A stretch of 64,000 nucleotides of DNA from Tidjanibacter sp. (GCA_017503805.1 JAFVSJ010000004.1:32664-96663); one strand, 5' to 3'; numbered from the stretch's first letter, positions 55,066 to 64,000 are shown. The notes: generated from the sequence alone by a model not told the origin. Program-made: numbers and translations.

Positions 55066-55986
55066 TCACATTTTTACAACCATAGTTACTATCAGCAACA
55101 CCAAACCGATTATCGAGGAGAGAAGGCCCCAATAGGTCCACCTCGTATTAGAACGCCTCGACTCGGTCATAGCCGCCTGCACAGGGCTAATTACAGCCCT
55201 TTCGATGCCATCGGAGTTGCGCTCAAGAATCTTCACATCGTTGGCAAAGTTGGAGATAATCTTCTGTATGTCGGAGCCCTGAATATTGTACGACTTGGTT
55301 GTCTCGTCGTAACTTATCATATTCATCACCGATTTATTCATCAGCGGCATATCACTTTTGGGAATATTCATCTGGAGATAACTGCGGCCAAATTGGTCTT
55401 TCATAATCATTGTGACAATCCCTGCTATGTCGTGCAGACGCTTGTAGAGCGGCATACCATCTCCCACCTCAATCTGTACCTTTTCCGTTGTGATCTCGGC
55501 ATTGACGGCCACTCTCTCACCATCAGGCAGCGGTTCGGAGTGCTCATAAGCCTCAAACTGAACAATGTGGAAACCGTTGTTCTTGCGATTATCAATGGTG
55601 TGAATACGCAAATAGCGCACTTGCAATGGTGATGAAAGTGTGAAACACTGCCAATCGACAAAGCCCTCGCCAAGCGAGTCGTAGAGGACCTTCCACTCGG
55701 TAGTGTTGTTGATGCAGTCTGTATCTTCGCAGGCGAGTAGGCGGTAATAGTATTGGCGGGGCCCTACTCCGTGATTGGTATCTTCGTTCTCACGATTCAT
55801 CAGCAAGAAACGAATATATCCTATCGGGCAGTTGCTACCGAGGTCGATGGTTATATAGGCGGGCACGTGGACTCCGCAATAACCTTTTGTGCCATCGAAG
55901 TTGTGGCAGCATCCGTCGAGCATAGCCTCTGGAGTGTTACACTCCTCCAACACACGTTTATGTAGTGCGAAATTGGGGTTATACAT
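55066..55986 (-). CDS. Discoidin-like (F5/8 type C) protein with C-terminal membrane anchor, copy 2
   Basis: 306 aa. Same plan as the neighbour: NPNFALHKRVLEECNTPEAMLDGCCHNFDG, VPAYITIDLGSNCPIGYIRFLLMN, WKVLYDSLGEGFVDWQCFTLSSPLQVRYLRIHTID, then a helical middle region and a terminal membrane helix (WGLLSSIIGLVLLIVTMVVKM). First gene of the pair, with promoter element TACCTTTG on the minus strand (56044-56037). The two genes have a lower G+C content than their surroundings. Function unknown; ligand binding through the beta-sandwich is likely. Confidence 0.7.
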   Translation of the reverse strand: MYNPNFALHKRVLEECNTPEAMLDGCCHNFDGTKGYCGVHVPAYITIDLGSNCPIGYIRFLLMNRENEDTNHGVGPRQYYYRLLACEDTDCINNTTEWKVLYDSLGEGFVDWQCFTLSSPLQVRYLRIHTIDNRKNNGFHIVQFEAYEHSEPLPDGERVAVNAEITTEKVQIEVGDGMPLYKRLHDIAGIVTMIMKDQFGRSYLQMNIPKSDMPLMNKSVMNMISYDETTKSYNIQGSDIQKIISNFANDVKILERNSDGIERAVISPVQAAMTESRRSNTRWTYWGLLSSIIGLVLLIVTMVVKM

Positions 55987-56036
55987 ATTGTTTAGGGTTA
56001 GTAATAAACTTGTAGTCTTGTGTTATATTCAACTCT

Positions 56037-56127
56037 CAAAGGTATAATAATTACTCCGAAACGACAAGTGCGCCTCACTTTTTTTGGTCACATAAATAAC
56101 AATGAACCACAAAAAATATTACCTTTG
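56037..56127. promoter_or_regulatory. Divergent promoters for discoidin-like pair and TPM gene
   Basis: CAAAGGTA (56037-56044) reads TACCTTTG toward the discoidin-like genes. TACCTTTG (56120-56127) on the plus strand serves the TPM-lemA pair and places its start at 56160. Confidence 0.7.
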
Positions 56128-56159
56128 TGAGAAGCAGACTAATAAAACAAAACCGAAAA

Positions 56160-57071
56160 ATGAGACGCAAACTACACATATTCCTCATCCTAACCCTCTC
56201 CCTGCTATTGGGAAGCAACCAACTCTCCGCAAGGGAATACACCCCTCAGACGGTGCCCAATGTGCAGGTTGAGGACTACCGACGTTTCGTCACCAACCCC
56301 GACGGCATACTCTCCCAAGAGGCGGTCTACACCATAGACACCACCCTGCTCCGACTCAAAGAGGAGCGCATTGCACAGGTGGCGGTAGTGGCCGTGGAGT
56401 CCATCGGCTTTGCCGAGCCGAGAGAGTTCGCCACCGAGCTATTCCGCCACTGGGGAATAGGGGAGAAAGGGCGCGACAACGGACTTTTGGTATTGCTCGT
56501 TCTCGGTCAGGGAGCCATAGAGATTGAGGTGGGCTACGGACTCGAGGGCACACTCACCGACGCACTCTGCAAGCGCACCATAGAGCGACTGATGATTCCC
56601 CACTTCAAGGAGCGTGACTTCGACCGCGGTATGACCGAAGGCATCGCTGCCCTCTCTGCTGTGCTCACCTCCAACGCCATCCCCGAAGAGCTTGCCGCAG
56701 CCGAGAATGACTCCGACAACATCATCGGCATCTGCATAGCCCTTGCAACAATGTGTGCCTTCATAGCTATGGTCATTTGGCTGCTCCACATCTATTCGCG
56801 CTGTCCCAAGTGCAAGAAGGCGCAGCTCAAGCGCACCAGCGACCGTCTGCAAGTGGAGAAGAACCAATATCAGACCATCTACAAAGTGGCCCACAAGTGT
56901 CCCAAATGCGGTCACATCGTATGGCGACACGAGGTCGACAGCAACTCCCACGGCGGTCCGGGTGGCCCCATCATTATGGGTGGTGGCGGCTTCGGCCGAG
57001 GTGGTGGCGGCTTCGGTGGCGGCTTTGGCGGCGGCTTCAGCGGAGGCGGTGGTGCCGGAGGTCGTTTCTAA
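56160..57071 (+). CDS. TPM domain protein (YgcG-like) with zinc-ribbon and Gly-rich tail
   Basis: 303 aa from ATG at 56160; GTG at 56127 overlaps the promoter and is rejected. Signal peptide (RKLHIFLILTLSLLLGSNQLSA), a TPM/phosphatase-like domain (VTNPDGILSQEAVYTIDTTLLRLKEERIAQVAVVAVESI ... DNGLLVLLVLGQGAIEIEVGYGLEG), a membrane helix (about 196-216), two CPKC motifs (CPKCKKAQ and CPKCGHIVW) and a Gly-rich tail. It precedes lemA by 76 bases, a pairing common in bacteria and linked to membrane protein or envelope quality control. Confidence 0.88.
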   Translation: MRRKLHIFLILTLSLLLGSNQLSAREYTPQTVPNVQVEDYRRFVTNPDGILSQEAVYTIDTTLLRLKEERIAQVAVVAVESIGFAEPREFATELFRHWGIGEKGRDNGLLVLLVLGQGAIEIEVGYGLEGTLTDALCKRTIERLMIPHFKERDFDRGMTEGIAALSAVLTSNAIPEELAAAENDSDNIIGICIALATMCAFIAMVIWLLHIYSRCPKCKKAQLKRTSDRLQVEKNQYQTIYKVAHKCPKCGHIVWRHEVDSNSHGGPGGPIIMGGGGFGRGGGGFGGGFGGGFSGGGGAGGRF

Positions 57072-57147
57072 CCCCTCGGCAGCACTTCCAAATTCACAGC
57101 GACAAACATAAACAACTAATAACCAACTAAAACACGACAAAATTACT

Positions 57148-57732
57148 ATGAAAAACAAAGGTCTTATCATCACCCTCGCCATAGTGGCAGTGGTGGCTAT
57201 TTGGGCCGTCGGTGCCTACAACTCACTCGTAACCCGCTCCGAGAAGGTCGACAACGCTTGGAGTCAGGTGGAGAATCAATATCAGCGCAGGCTCGACCTG
57301 ATTCCCAACCTTGTCTCCACCGTCAAGGGCTACGCCGCACACGAGCAGCAGACTCTCAATGAAGTTGTCGAAGCACGCGCAAAGGCCACGCAGCTGACCA
57401 TCGACAGTTCCAACCTCACCCCCGAGAAACTTGCCGAGTATCAGCAGGCACAGGGCGAAGTGGGTGCCGCACTCGGTCGCCTGATGGCCATTGGGGAGTC
57501 CTATCCCGACCTGAAGGCAAGCAACAACTTTATGGAGTTGCAGGCGCAGCTCGAGGGCACCGAGAATCGCATTGCCGTAGCACGCAAAGATTTCAACGAG
57601 TCGGTCAAGAGCTACAACCTCAAGACCAAACGTTTCCCCACCAACCTCATTGCATCCGCCTTTGGCTTTGAGCCCAAGGCCTACTTTGAGGCTGCTGCGG
57701 AGGCTGCCTCCGTTCCTACCGTAGAGTTCTAA
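57148..57732 (+). CDS. lemA: LemA family protein
   Basis: 194 aa. N-terminal membrane helix (LIITLAIVAVVAIWAVGAYN), then the conserved helical body VTRSEKVDNAWSQVENQYQRRLDLIPNLVSTVKGYAAHEQQTLNEVVEARAKA and ENRIAVARKDFNESVKSYNLKTKRFPTNLIASAFGF. LemA proteins are membrane-anchored coiled bundles of unclear role that occur with TPM/HtpX partners. Confidence 0.93.
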   Translation: MKNKGLIITLAIVAVVAIWAVGAYNSLVTRSEKVDNAWSQVENQYQRRLDLIPNLVSTVKGYAAHEQQTLNEVVEARAKATQLTIDSSNLTPEKLAEYQQAQGEVGAALGRLMAIGESYPDLKASNNFMELQAQLEGTENRIAVARKDFNESVKSYNLKTKRFPTNLIASAFGFEPKAYFEAAAEAASVPTVEF

Positions 57733-57751
57733 AGGCCACAGGGCCTGCACA

Positions 57752-57806
57752 CAAACCGAAGGCGGAGTTGCAAGTGGTTGCAACTCCGCCTTCGGTTTGG
57801 CATTTT
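57752..57806. terminator. Perfect 22-bp stem terminator
   Basis: 57752-57773 and 57778-57799 are exact complements around GTGG, followed by GCATTTTTGG. It ends lemA and faces the convergent rodA. Confidence 0.85.
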
Positions 57807-57847
57807 TGGCGTGAGGGTTTGACTATTCTAAGCCGCTACCCGTATGT

Positions 57848-59293
57848 TTAATATGGTTTATAGACCGTATCTATCGAGCTGTTCTGGGAGTCGAGTCTCA
57901 CGGCAATGAAAAACAATATCGTGAAGGCCAGCAGCGACGAGCCTCCATAGGAGAACATCGGCAGCGGAATGCCAATAACAGGCATAAGACCTATGGTCAT
58001 ACCTACATTAATTATTGTATGGAACAAGAAGATGCCCGCAACACCATAGCAATAGACCCTCCTGAAAGGCTCCTGTTGGCGTTCGCCCATCTTCATAAGT
58101 CTCACAATCAGCAGCGCAAAGAGTGCAAGCACCACAACCGAGCCCACAAAGCCCCACTCCTCACCTACGGTGCAGAAGATAAAGTCGGTACTCTGTTCGG
58201 GGATGAAGTCATATTTGGTCTGGGTGCCATCGAGGAATCCCTTGCCAAAGAGTCCGCCCGAGCCGATGGCAATCTTCGATTGGTGGACATTGTAGCCCCA
58301 ACCCTTCAGGTCGCTCTCCAAACCGAGCAGGTCGAGGATACGTTTCTGTTGGTGTATCTGCAACACTTCGTTGAATACGTAGTCCACAGCCCCGAGGAAG
58401 AGGAGCGAGCAGACAAACATAATGACAAAGAGGTATATATTGGAGAGTTTGCGTCTATAGGCATAAACAAGTGCCACCACAACCATAACCAGCGAGGCAA
58501 TAAGCAGCGCTCCGTAGTAGTCCATCGCGCCACCGGCGAGCCACGACACGCCGTAGATAAACATACTCAAGAATCCCACCGAGGCGAGGTAGATAGCACT
58601 CTCCTTGGGGTTGTGGTTACCGAGCAGTTGGCTCACCACAAAGAGCAGTATGAGCAGTATGAGTAGCGAGGTAGGTGAGAGCAGAAACGACCCCACAAAG
58701 AGTCCAACCACCAAGAAGATGGCGTAGTAAACCCACGGATTGAGTCCCTCTCGGAAGAGCATCAGGAAGAATGAGCAGTAGACCAGAGCCGAGCCCATAT
58801 CGTTCTGTATCAGAATCACCGCCATCGGAAGCAGCAGAATCAGTCCGACTCCCACAAGTCCCTTAATCTTCGAGAGCGAGAAATCGTATTCGCTCGCAAA
58901 TCGTGCCAGCGCGAGTGCCGTAGCCACCTTCATAAACTCCGCAGGCTGCACCGACACGGGGCCCAACACAAGCCACGACTTGGCTCCATTTACCTCCTTG
59001 CCGATAAATAGCGTCATCACCAACACTATGAACATCAGCGCATAGGCCGGATAGGCCAGCTGGTGGTAGTAGATGTCGTCGATGAGGAGTATGACAATAG
59101 CTGCGATGGTCGAAATGCCTATCCAGATGAGCTGCATACCATACTTCGACGAGAGTTCAAAGCTCCCTGCGGTGGCCTCATTATAGACCGCCGCATAGAT
59201 ATTGAGCCACCCGATGAAGACGAGCAACACAAAGAGCAGGATAGTTTTCCAATCTATCCTCGCCCAGCCGAGTTTATCATTTGCGCTTCTCAT
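57848..59293 (-). CDS. rodA: Rod-shape SEDS glycosyltransferase RodA
   Basis: 481 aa with about ten membrane helices. SEDS landmarks are SWLVLGPVSVQPAEFMKVATALALARF, IQNDMGSALVYCSFFLMLFREG, and the C-terminal TDFIFCTVGEEWGFVGSVVVL and GIPLPMFSYGGSSLL. It polymerises lipid II for side-wall growth with PBP2. Its start overlaps the end of mrdA by 17 bases. The central loop is longer than in E. coli RodA (370 aa). Confidence 0.95.
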   Translation of the reverse strand: MRSANDKLGWARIDWKTILLFVLLVFIGWLNIYAAVYNEATAGSFELSSKYGMQLIWIGISTIAAIVILLIDDIYYHQLAYPAYALMFIVLVMTLFIGKEVNGAKSWLVLGPVSVQPAEFMKVATALALARFASEYDFSLSKIKGLVGVGLILLLPMAVILIQNDMGSALVYCSFFLMLFREGLNPWVYYAIFLVVGLFVGSFLLSPTSLLILLILLFVVSQLLGNHNPKESAIYLASVGFLSMFIYGVSWLAGGAMDYYGALLIASLVMVVVALVYAYRRKLSNIYLFVIMFVCSLLFLGAVDYVFNEVLQIHQQKRILDLLGLESDLKGWGYNVHQSKIAIGSGGLFGKGFLDGTQTKYDFIPEQSTDFIFCTVGEEWGFVGSVVVLALFALLIVRLMKMGERQQEPFRRVYCYGVAGIFLFHTIINVGMTIGLMPVIGIPLPMFSYGGSSLLAFTILFFIAVRLDSQNSSIDTVYKPY

Positions 59294-61103
59294 AATTGGG
59301 GTATGCGATTTTCATATCCTTGATATATTGTGCCAACTCGGGCCTGGTCACCTCGCCATTGATATACTGTTCGATGAGCAGACTCGCAATGGGGGCTGCC
59401 ACACTCGAGCCAAAGCCACCATTCTCCACATAGACCGAGATGGCAATCTGCGGATTATCTTTGGGTGCAAAGGCGAGGAAGGTGGAGTGGTCTTTGCCGT
59501 GGGGATTCTGTGCCGTACCTGTCTTGCCGCAGATGTCGAGCCCCTTGACGTAGGCCACGCCTGCGGTACCTATATCGCGGTGGACCGTACCCCACATACC
59601 GTCGATAATCGGCTCATAGTGTTTCTCCTCCACCATCGTGTAGTGGCGCTCATAGAAGCGGCTGTCGAGCGAGTCGCGCCCCTCGATATGCTTCACTACG
59701 TGGGGGATATAGTAGTAGCCCCTATTGGCAATCGTTGCCGCCAAATTGGCCATCTGGAGTGGCGAGCAGCCGAGCTCACCCTGACCGATAGCCATCGAAA
59801 TCACCGTCAGCGAGTTCCACCTCGGGTAGTAGTCATCGTAGAACTCCGACGTGGGGACAAAACCGCCTCGTTCGGAGGCAAAGTCGGAGCCGAGTTTCTC
59901 GCCGAAGCCGAAGCTACGCACATACTTGGCCCAATTGTCATATCCTCCCTTCATAACACCTCCTCGGGTGGGATTGTCGAGTATGTCGCGGAATACGTAG
60001 CAGAAATAGGCGTTGCAGGAGTTGGCCGTGGCCTCCTTGAGGTTGAGTGGCGAGCGGTGCTCGTGGCACTTCACACCTCGGCCGACGTGGTAGCCCTGTT
60101 CACAGGGGTAGCGGCGGTTGGGGGTAACCACACCCTCTTGTAGGCCTATAAGTCCGTTGACGAGTTTGAAGGTAGAGCCGGGAGGGTAGCTCGACATCAC
60201 AGCACGGTTGAAGAGTGGCTGTCGGGGGTTGTCGAGCATCTTCACATAGTTGTTACCCCTATCGCGCCCCATAAGTTCATCGGGGTCATAGGTGGGGCTG
60301 CTGACCATAACCAGAATCTCGCCCGTCGAGGGTTCAATGGCGATGATACTTCCCACCTTGCCCTCCATCAACTCCTCGGCAAACTGTTGGAGAGGAGCAT
60401 CGATTGTGGTCGTAATGGGGGTACCGGCCACAGGGGCCCTATCGTAGATGCCATCTTGGTAGGGGCCCTTGACAGTTCCTCTCACATCTACTACACTCAC
60501 CTTCTCGCCCTTCTCTCCTCGCAATATATCCTCATAGGCGCTCTCGATGCCCGAGTAGCCTATATAGTCGCCACGAGAGTAGTAGGGGTTGCGCGATATA
60601 ATCTTATCGTTCACCTGACCAATATAGCCGAGCAGGTTGCCCGCAATCTTTCGAGGGTAGGAGCGTTGCGTGCGGAAGAGGGTGTAGAATCCATCGAACG
60701 ACCCCTCATCGAAGAGCAACTTGGCCTCCGTAGTGAGCTGGCGTACTACCACCGAGGCCCTCGAGTGGGAGTAGTTCTTGGCCGCCTGCAGCGAGCGAGT
60801 GAGTTGCTCCACGCTCACACCCGCAATCCTCGCCAGCGCCACCGTATCGAATCCCCTATCCTTCGGGATATTGCGCGGCACAACCATAAGGTCATACGAA
60901 GCTACACTCTGGGCCAAAAACTCGCCATTGCGGTCGTAAATCTCTCCCCTCGGTGGGTGTTGCACCTCATAGCGAAGCACATTATTCTCCGCCGCTCTGC
61001 GGTAGCTCCTATCCACTATCTGGATTTGGAACAGCCTCAAGCCCAATACAACAAAGAGCCCGATGACAAACCACTTGAGTATGTTAGCACGACTATCCGA
61101 CAT
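59277..61103 (-). CDS. mrdA: Penicillin-binding protein 2
   Basis: 608 aa. Single N-terminal anchor (ILKWFVIGLFVVLGLRLFQIQIVDRSYR), dimerisation domain, then the transpeptidase with SxxK in YPPGSTFKLVNG, SxN in TANSCNAYF and KTG in DICGKTGTAQNPHG. It crosslinks new side-wall peptidoglycan with RodA. The mreD gene is 19 bases upstream, which fits an intact mre-mrd operon. Confidence 0.96.
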   Translation of the reverse strand: MSDSRANILKWFVIGLFVVLGLRLFQIQIVDRSYRRAAENNVLRYEVQHPPRGEIYDRNGEFLAQSVASYDLMVVPRNIPKDRGFDTVALARIAGVSVEQLTRSLQAAKNYSHSRASVVVRQLTTEAKLLFDEGSFDGFYTLFRTQRSYPRKIAGNLLGYIGQVNDKIISRNPYYSRGDYIGYSGIESAYEDILRGEKGEKVSVVDVRGTVKGPYQDGIYDRAPVAGTPITTTIDAPLQQFAEELMEGKVGSIIAIEPSTGEILVMVSSPTYDPDELMGRDRGNNYVKMLDNPRQPLFNRAVMSSYPPGSTFKLVNGLIGLQEGVVTPNRRYPCEQGYHVGRGVKCHEHRSPLNLKEATANSCNAYFCYVFRDILDNPTRGGVMKGGYDNWAKYVRSFGFGEKLGSDFASERGGFVPTSEFYDDYYPRWNSLTVISMAIGQGELGCSPLQMANLAATIANRGYYYIPHVVKHIEGRDSLDSRFYERHYTMVEEKHYEPIIDGMWGTVHRDIGTAGVAYVKGLDICGKTGTAQNPHGKDHSTFLAFAPKDNPQIAISVYVENGGFGSSVAAPIASLLIEQYINGEVTRPELAQYIKDMKIAYPNYEKRK

Positions 61104-61122
61104 TGTTTTCTTATCTCAACCG

Positions 61123-61626
61123 TTAACCCACAATCCTACGGAACAATCGGGCCGTAAGCGTCACAAGCACTACCGTAACCAGCGAACTCAACACAACCTT
61201 CGCCAATGTGTAGAAAATATGGCTACCCAGCGACTCAAAACCAAAGAATATCAACTCGTGAGTCAGCACCATAATGGCCGCATAAAGCAAAAACGAGTTG
61301 GGAGCAATAGCACCTCCATAAGGGATGGTCTCGTGGACCACATCCTTGCCCATAGAGATGTTGATAATCATCGGACGCAGAAACGCAACAGCCACAGTGG
61401 CAATCGTATTGAGCCCGGCAGTGCCCATAGAGATATCCATAACGGCACCCAACAAAGTACCCAACAGCAACAGCCATATACGCCCCGTCTTCACGGGCAA
61501 CAACACCACAAAGACAACATAATAAAGAGGCACTATGAGCCCCGAAAGCATAAGATTGTCAAACAACAGCGCCTGCAATAGCACCACCGTCACAAAAAAC
61601 AATATGTACTCTATAACTCTCTGCAT
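61123..61626 (-). CDS. mreD: Rod-shape protein MreD
   Basis: 167 aa with about five membrane helices, the usual MreD size. Sequence is poorly conserved; the call rests on topology and position between mreC and mrdA. The 199-base gap to mreC (61627-61825) is T-rich and holds no gene I can support. Confidence 0.85.
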   Translation of the reverse strand: MQRVIEYILFFVTVVLLQALLFDNLMLSGLIVPLYYVVFVVLLPVKTGRIWLLLLGTLLGAVMDISMGTAGLNTIATVAVAFLRPMIINISMGKDVVHETIPYGGAIAPNSFLLYAAIMVLTHELIFFGFESLGSHIFYTLAKVVLSSLVTVVLVTLTARLFRRIVG

Positions 61627-61825
61627 CTCTATTTCTTGTTCGTTCTTTTTGTGTTTGTCGCTCTGCTTTTTTCGCTTTCTCTTGTCGCTTTTTTATAAAA
61701 AACTCCGCAAAAAATTTTTAGCTCAACAGCTTGTCGTGGCTCTCCCACAGGTTGTGGTTGGTTGCGAAAGGTGCGTTGGTTGTCGAGTATGGTGTGGTCT
61801 GCACCATTCTCGGCCTCCGACGAGT

Positions 61826-62638
61826 CTAATACTTACCTTGCAGTTCGTTGAGCTCCTCGCCGTCCATATATTTCACCAGCAGCACCCTATCCAAGCGCGA
61901 CAAGTCGGCGGCCAAGCGCACCGTAAGGTGGCTATTCATCTTATCAATCGAGGGGGTAAACTCCTCCACATAGCCGATAACCCTGTCGGGAGGGAAGCGA
62001 TAAGAGACCGTAGAGACTATCGTATCGCCCGGGGCAAAGTCGGCATAGTGGGGTATATTCTCGAGTTTCACCTCGTGGTAGTCGTCACCATCCCACGCAA
62101 GCGAACCCATATAGTCGTTATGCACACCCTTACCTCCCATAGTGAAGTCGCGGTTGGCAACCGACATACAGACCGCAAACCGTTCCGAGCAGTCGATGAC
62201 ATAGCCCGCAACATAACCCTCGGGGGTGAGCACAGCCATATTGGCCTCCACATCATCGCGTAGGCCCTTATTGATGGTGAAGTAGTTGTGCTGTGCAAAA
62301 ACAGAGTTCTTCACAACCCTCGCCTCGGCGAAGAGGTAGGGAGCAATCTCCTCGGAGGAGATGCGCACGTGCGTGGGGCTCTCCACCAGCGTGGCGAGTT
62401 GCGACTCCAGCTCCACGATGCGGCGCGAGAGTGCTGCGTTCTCACTACGCAGTCCGAAGTAGTCACCAACAGAGCTGAACGCAGCATTGACCTCACCCGT
62501 AACTCCATTGGAGAGGGTGAGCAGTCGTGCGCGAGTGAAACTATTGGCCGAGGTATAGTAGCCTATGGCCAGCACCTCTATCACCACAAAGAGCAGCGGT
62601 GCGGCTATGCGCTTGATGAAAAGTATGAGTTTATACAC
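61826..62638 (-). CDS. mreC: Rod-shape protein MreC
   Basis: 270 aa. One N-terminal membrane helix (IAAPLLFVVIEVLAIGYYT), a coiled coil (ENAALSRRIVELESQLATLVE), and a periplasmic beta domain (NYFTINKGLRDDVEANMAVLTPEGYVAGYVID ... DFAPGDTIVSTVSYRFPPDRVIGYVEE). It scaffolds the elongasome. Starts with GTG at 62638; 116 bases after mreB with a hairpin between. Confidence 0.92.
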   Translation of the reverse strand: MYKLILFIKRIAAPLLFVVIEVLAIGYYTSANSFTRARLLTLSNGVTGEVNAAFSSVGDYFGLRSENAALSRRIVELESQLATLVESPTHVRISSEEIAPYLFAEARVVKNSVFAQHNYFTINKGLRDDVEANMAVLTPEGYVAGYVIDCSERFAVCMSVANRDFTMGGKGVHNDYMGSLAWDGDDYHEVKLENIPHYADFAPGDTIVSTVSYRFPPDRVIGYVEEFTPSIDKMNSHLTVRLAADLSRLDRVLLVKYMDGEELNELQGKY

Positions 62639-62660
62639 CTTGGGATTAGCTTTTCAAAGC

Positions 62661-62690
62661 GTAAGGTCACCCTGCCGAGGGCAACCTTAC
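62661..62690 (-). terminator. Hairpin between mreB and mreC
   Basis: GTAAGGT (62661-62667) pairs with ACCTTAC (62684-62690) and inner CCCT with AGGG. On the minus strand there is no clean U-run after it, so it is better seen as an attenuator or 3' stabiliser that lets mreB exceed mreC-rodA. Confidence 0.55.
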
Positions 62691-62754
62691 ACTATTCTTT
62701 TCTGTTTTTGTTCTCGCTTTTTTATACTCCTTCTGCGGTCTGCCCCGAGGCTGA

Positions 62755-63774
62755 CTATTTCATCAGGAACGAGAACTTGTCGATATTCTTCAGTGCGATG
62801 CCCGTACCGCGTACGATAGCCCTCAGCGGATCCTCGGCAATCACGAAGGGGATGTTGGTCTTCTCATAGAGGCGACGATCGAGGCCTTTGATGAGTGCAC
62901 CGCCACCTGCAAGATAGATACCGTTCTTGATGATATCGGAGTAGAGTTCGGGGGGAACATTCTCCAACACCTTCATAATGGCAGCATCGACCTTCAGGAG
63001 CGACTTCTCGAGTGCATAGGCAACCTCGCTATAGGAGACATTGATGGTCGTAGGCAGTGAGGTCAACACGTTGGGACCTGTAACCACGAAATCTTCTGGT
63101 GGGTTGTCAATCTCGCGGAGCGCTGCACCCACCGACATCTTGATGTTCTCGGCCGTACGCTCGCCAATCTTGACGTTGTACTGCTGACGGATATACTTCT
63201 GGATATCGTCGGTAAACACGTCACCGGCCACGTCGATACTCTCGCTGCAGACGATGCCGCCGAGCGAGATACAAGCGATTTCGGTAGTACCACCACCGAT
63301 GTCGATGATCATATGTCCCTCGGGGGCCTCCACATCGAGACCTGCACCGAGTGCCGCAGCCATAGGCTCAAAAATCATATAAACGTCGCGACCGCCGGCG
63401 TGCTCGGCACTCTCGCGAACGGTACGGATCTCGACGTTGGTCGAGCCGGAGGGGATACAGATAACCATCTTCAGCGAGGGGGTGAAGAGGTGTCCGGGGG
63501 TTTTGACCTTCTTGATCATACCGCGGAGCATCTGCTCGGCGGCGTTGAAGTCGGCGATAACGCCATCTTTGAGAGGTCGTATGGTCTTGATGTTCGGGTG
63601 GGTTTTTCCCTGCATCTTGCGTGCTTCGTTACCGATGGCCTCAACCTTACCGGTGTGTACGTTGACGGCAATGATGGAGGGCTCATCTACAACTACCTTG
63701 CCGTTGTAGATAATCAGGGTGTTGGCCGTACCCAGATCGACTGCCAACTCCTGTGTGAGTGAAAATAAGCCCAT
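62755..63774 (-). CDS. mreB: Rod-shape actin MreB
   Basis: 339 aa, full length. The actin-fold motifs are VDLGTANTLIYN-like AVDLGTANTLIIYN, IADFNAAEQMLRGMIKK, GHMIIDIGGGTTEIACISLGGIV and GIYLAGGGALIKGLDRRL. It forms filaments that guide side-wall synthesis. First gene of the mreB-mreC-mreD-mrdA-rodA operon, driven from a promoter at 63839-63846. Confidence 0.98.
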   Translation of the reverse strand: MGLFSLTQELAVDLGTANTLIIYNGKVVVDEPSIIAVNVHTGKVEAIGNEARKMQGKTHPNIKTIRPLKDGVIADFNAAEQMLRGMIKKVKTPGHLFTPSLKMVICIPSGSTNVEIRTVRESAEHAGGRDVYMIFEPMAAALGAGLDVEAPEGHMIIDIGGGTTEIACISLGGIVCSESIDVAGDVFTDDIQKYIRQQYNVKIGERTAENIKMSVGAALREIDNPPEDFVVTGPNVLTSLPTTINVSYSEVAYALEKSLLKVDAAIMKVLENVPPELYSDIIKNGIYLAGGGALIKGLDRRLYEKTNIPFVIAEDPLRAIVRGTGIALKNIDKFSFLMK

Positions 63775-64000
63775 ATTCTGTTATAGTCTTTTTGTCCGCC
63801 CGTGGGGCGAAGTCTGATTACAAATCGTTATTGAATTACAAAAGTATAAATTTTTTCTCTAACTTTTGCAAGAAAAGATAACTCGCTTAGAATAAATCGG
63901 TTGGTCGGATTGCTTGAAAATTGGGTAACGAGATAGCAACCGTTCGTATTTCTGAGTTCTTCATTGCTTTGCCACAATGTGATAACTCTTGACGCAACAA
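63775..64000 (-). promoter_or_regulatory. mreB promoter region at right edge
   Basis: CAAAAGTA at 63839-63846 reads TACTTTTG on the minus strand, matching TAnnTTTG, 65 bases before mreB. The rest to the window edge shows no gene. Confidence 0.6.

Overview
The window looks like chromosome from a gut-type Bacteroidales bacterium. Many genes start downstream of the Bacteroidetes -7 promoter element TAnnTTTG, Shine-Dalgarno signals are weak, and the gene set fits: T6SS of the Bacteroidetes type, UpxY antiterminator, PorX, GT117/DUF2723, glycine-lipid acyltransferases, PiT-PhoU fusion, DUF3078. About 52 kb of GC-rich backbone suggests an Alistipes-like (Rikenellaceae) genome. That placement is inference.

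Positions 1 to about 11,300 form an A+T-rich island unlike the rest. Read on the minus strand from right to left it holds a tyrosine recombinase (9943-11106), a short segment bounded by 24-bp inverted repeats (9731-9754 and 9895-9918), a UpxY/NusG-like antiterminator, and then T6SS genes: tssH(clpV), tssB, tssC, two tssD(hcp), tssI(vgrG), a DUF4280 PAAR-like tip protein and a Tle1-type (DUF2235) lipase effector cut by the left edge. The only good promoter match in the invertible segment (TACATTTG, 9880-9887) points right, away from the operon. As sequenced, the T6SS operon therefore appears switched OFF and would be switched ON by inversion. This copies the logic of Bacteroides capsule loci (invertible promoter, UpxY antiterminator, long operon) on a contact-dependent weapon, and is the most interesting thing in the window. 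Other T6SS parts (TssE, F, G, K, N-R) are not visible and would lie beyond position 1.

From 11.4 to 63.8 kb the backbone is mostly housekeeping: GH3 glycosidase lipoprotein, endonuclease IV, DUF3078 protein, S41 protease, GroES/GroEL, a two-component system divergent from two PepSY-like exported proteins, alpha/beta hydrolase, MetK, a secreted esterase-like hydrolase, a DUF2723 membrane protein, CysS, a U32 protein, polyprenyl synthase, ROK glucokinase, PiT-PhoU transporter, a small 2[4Fe-4S] ferredoxin, SerS, glutaminyl cyclase, TrmH methyltransferase, GlsA/GlsB, PorX-TsaE-HAD, an arginine-deiminase-family protein, RlmB-YgjP-like, ABC-F, Rpe, Pth, a nucleoside symporter, two paralogous tail-anchored discoidin-like proteins, TPM-LemA, and the rod-shape operon mreB-mreC-mreD-mrdA-rodA.

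Other regulatory structure worth attention: the two-component system and its divergent PepSY gene share a symmetric pair of 22-bp tandem-repeat operators (21816-21837 and 21886-21907); a structured repeat element lies at 35204-35517; perfect or near-perfect hairpins sit between the two hcp genes and between mreB and mreC. I found no tRNA, rRNA, CRISPR array or insertion sequence.
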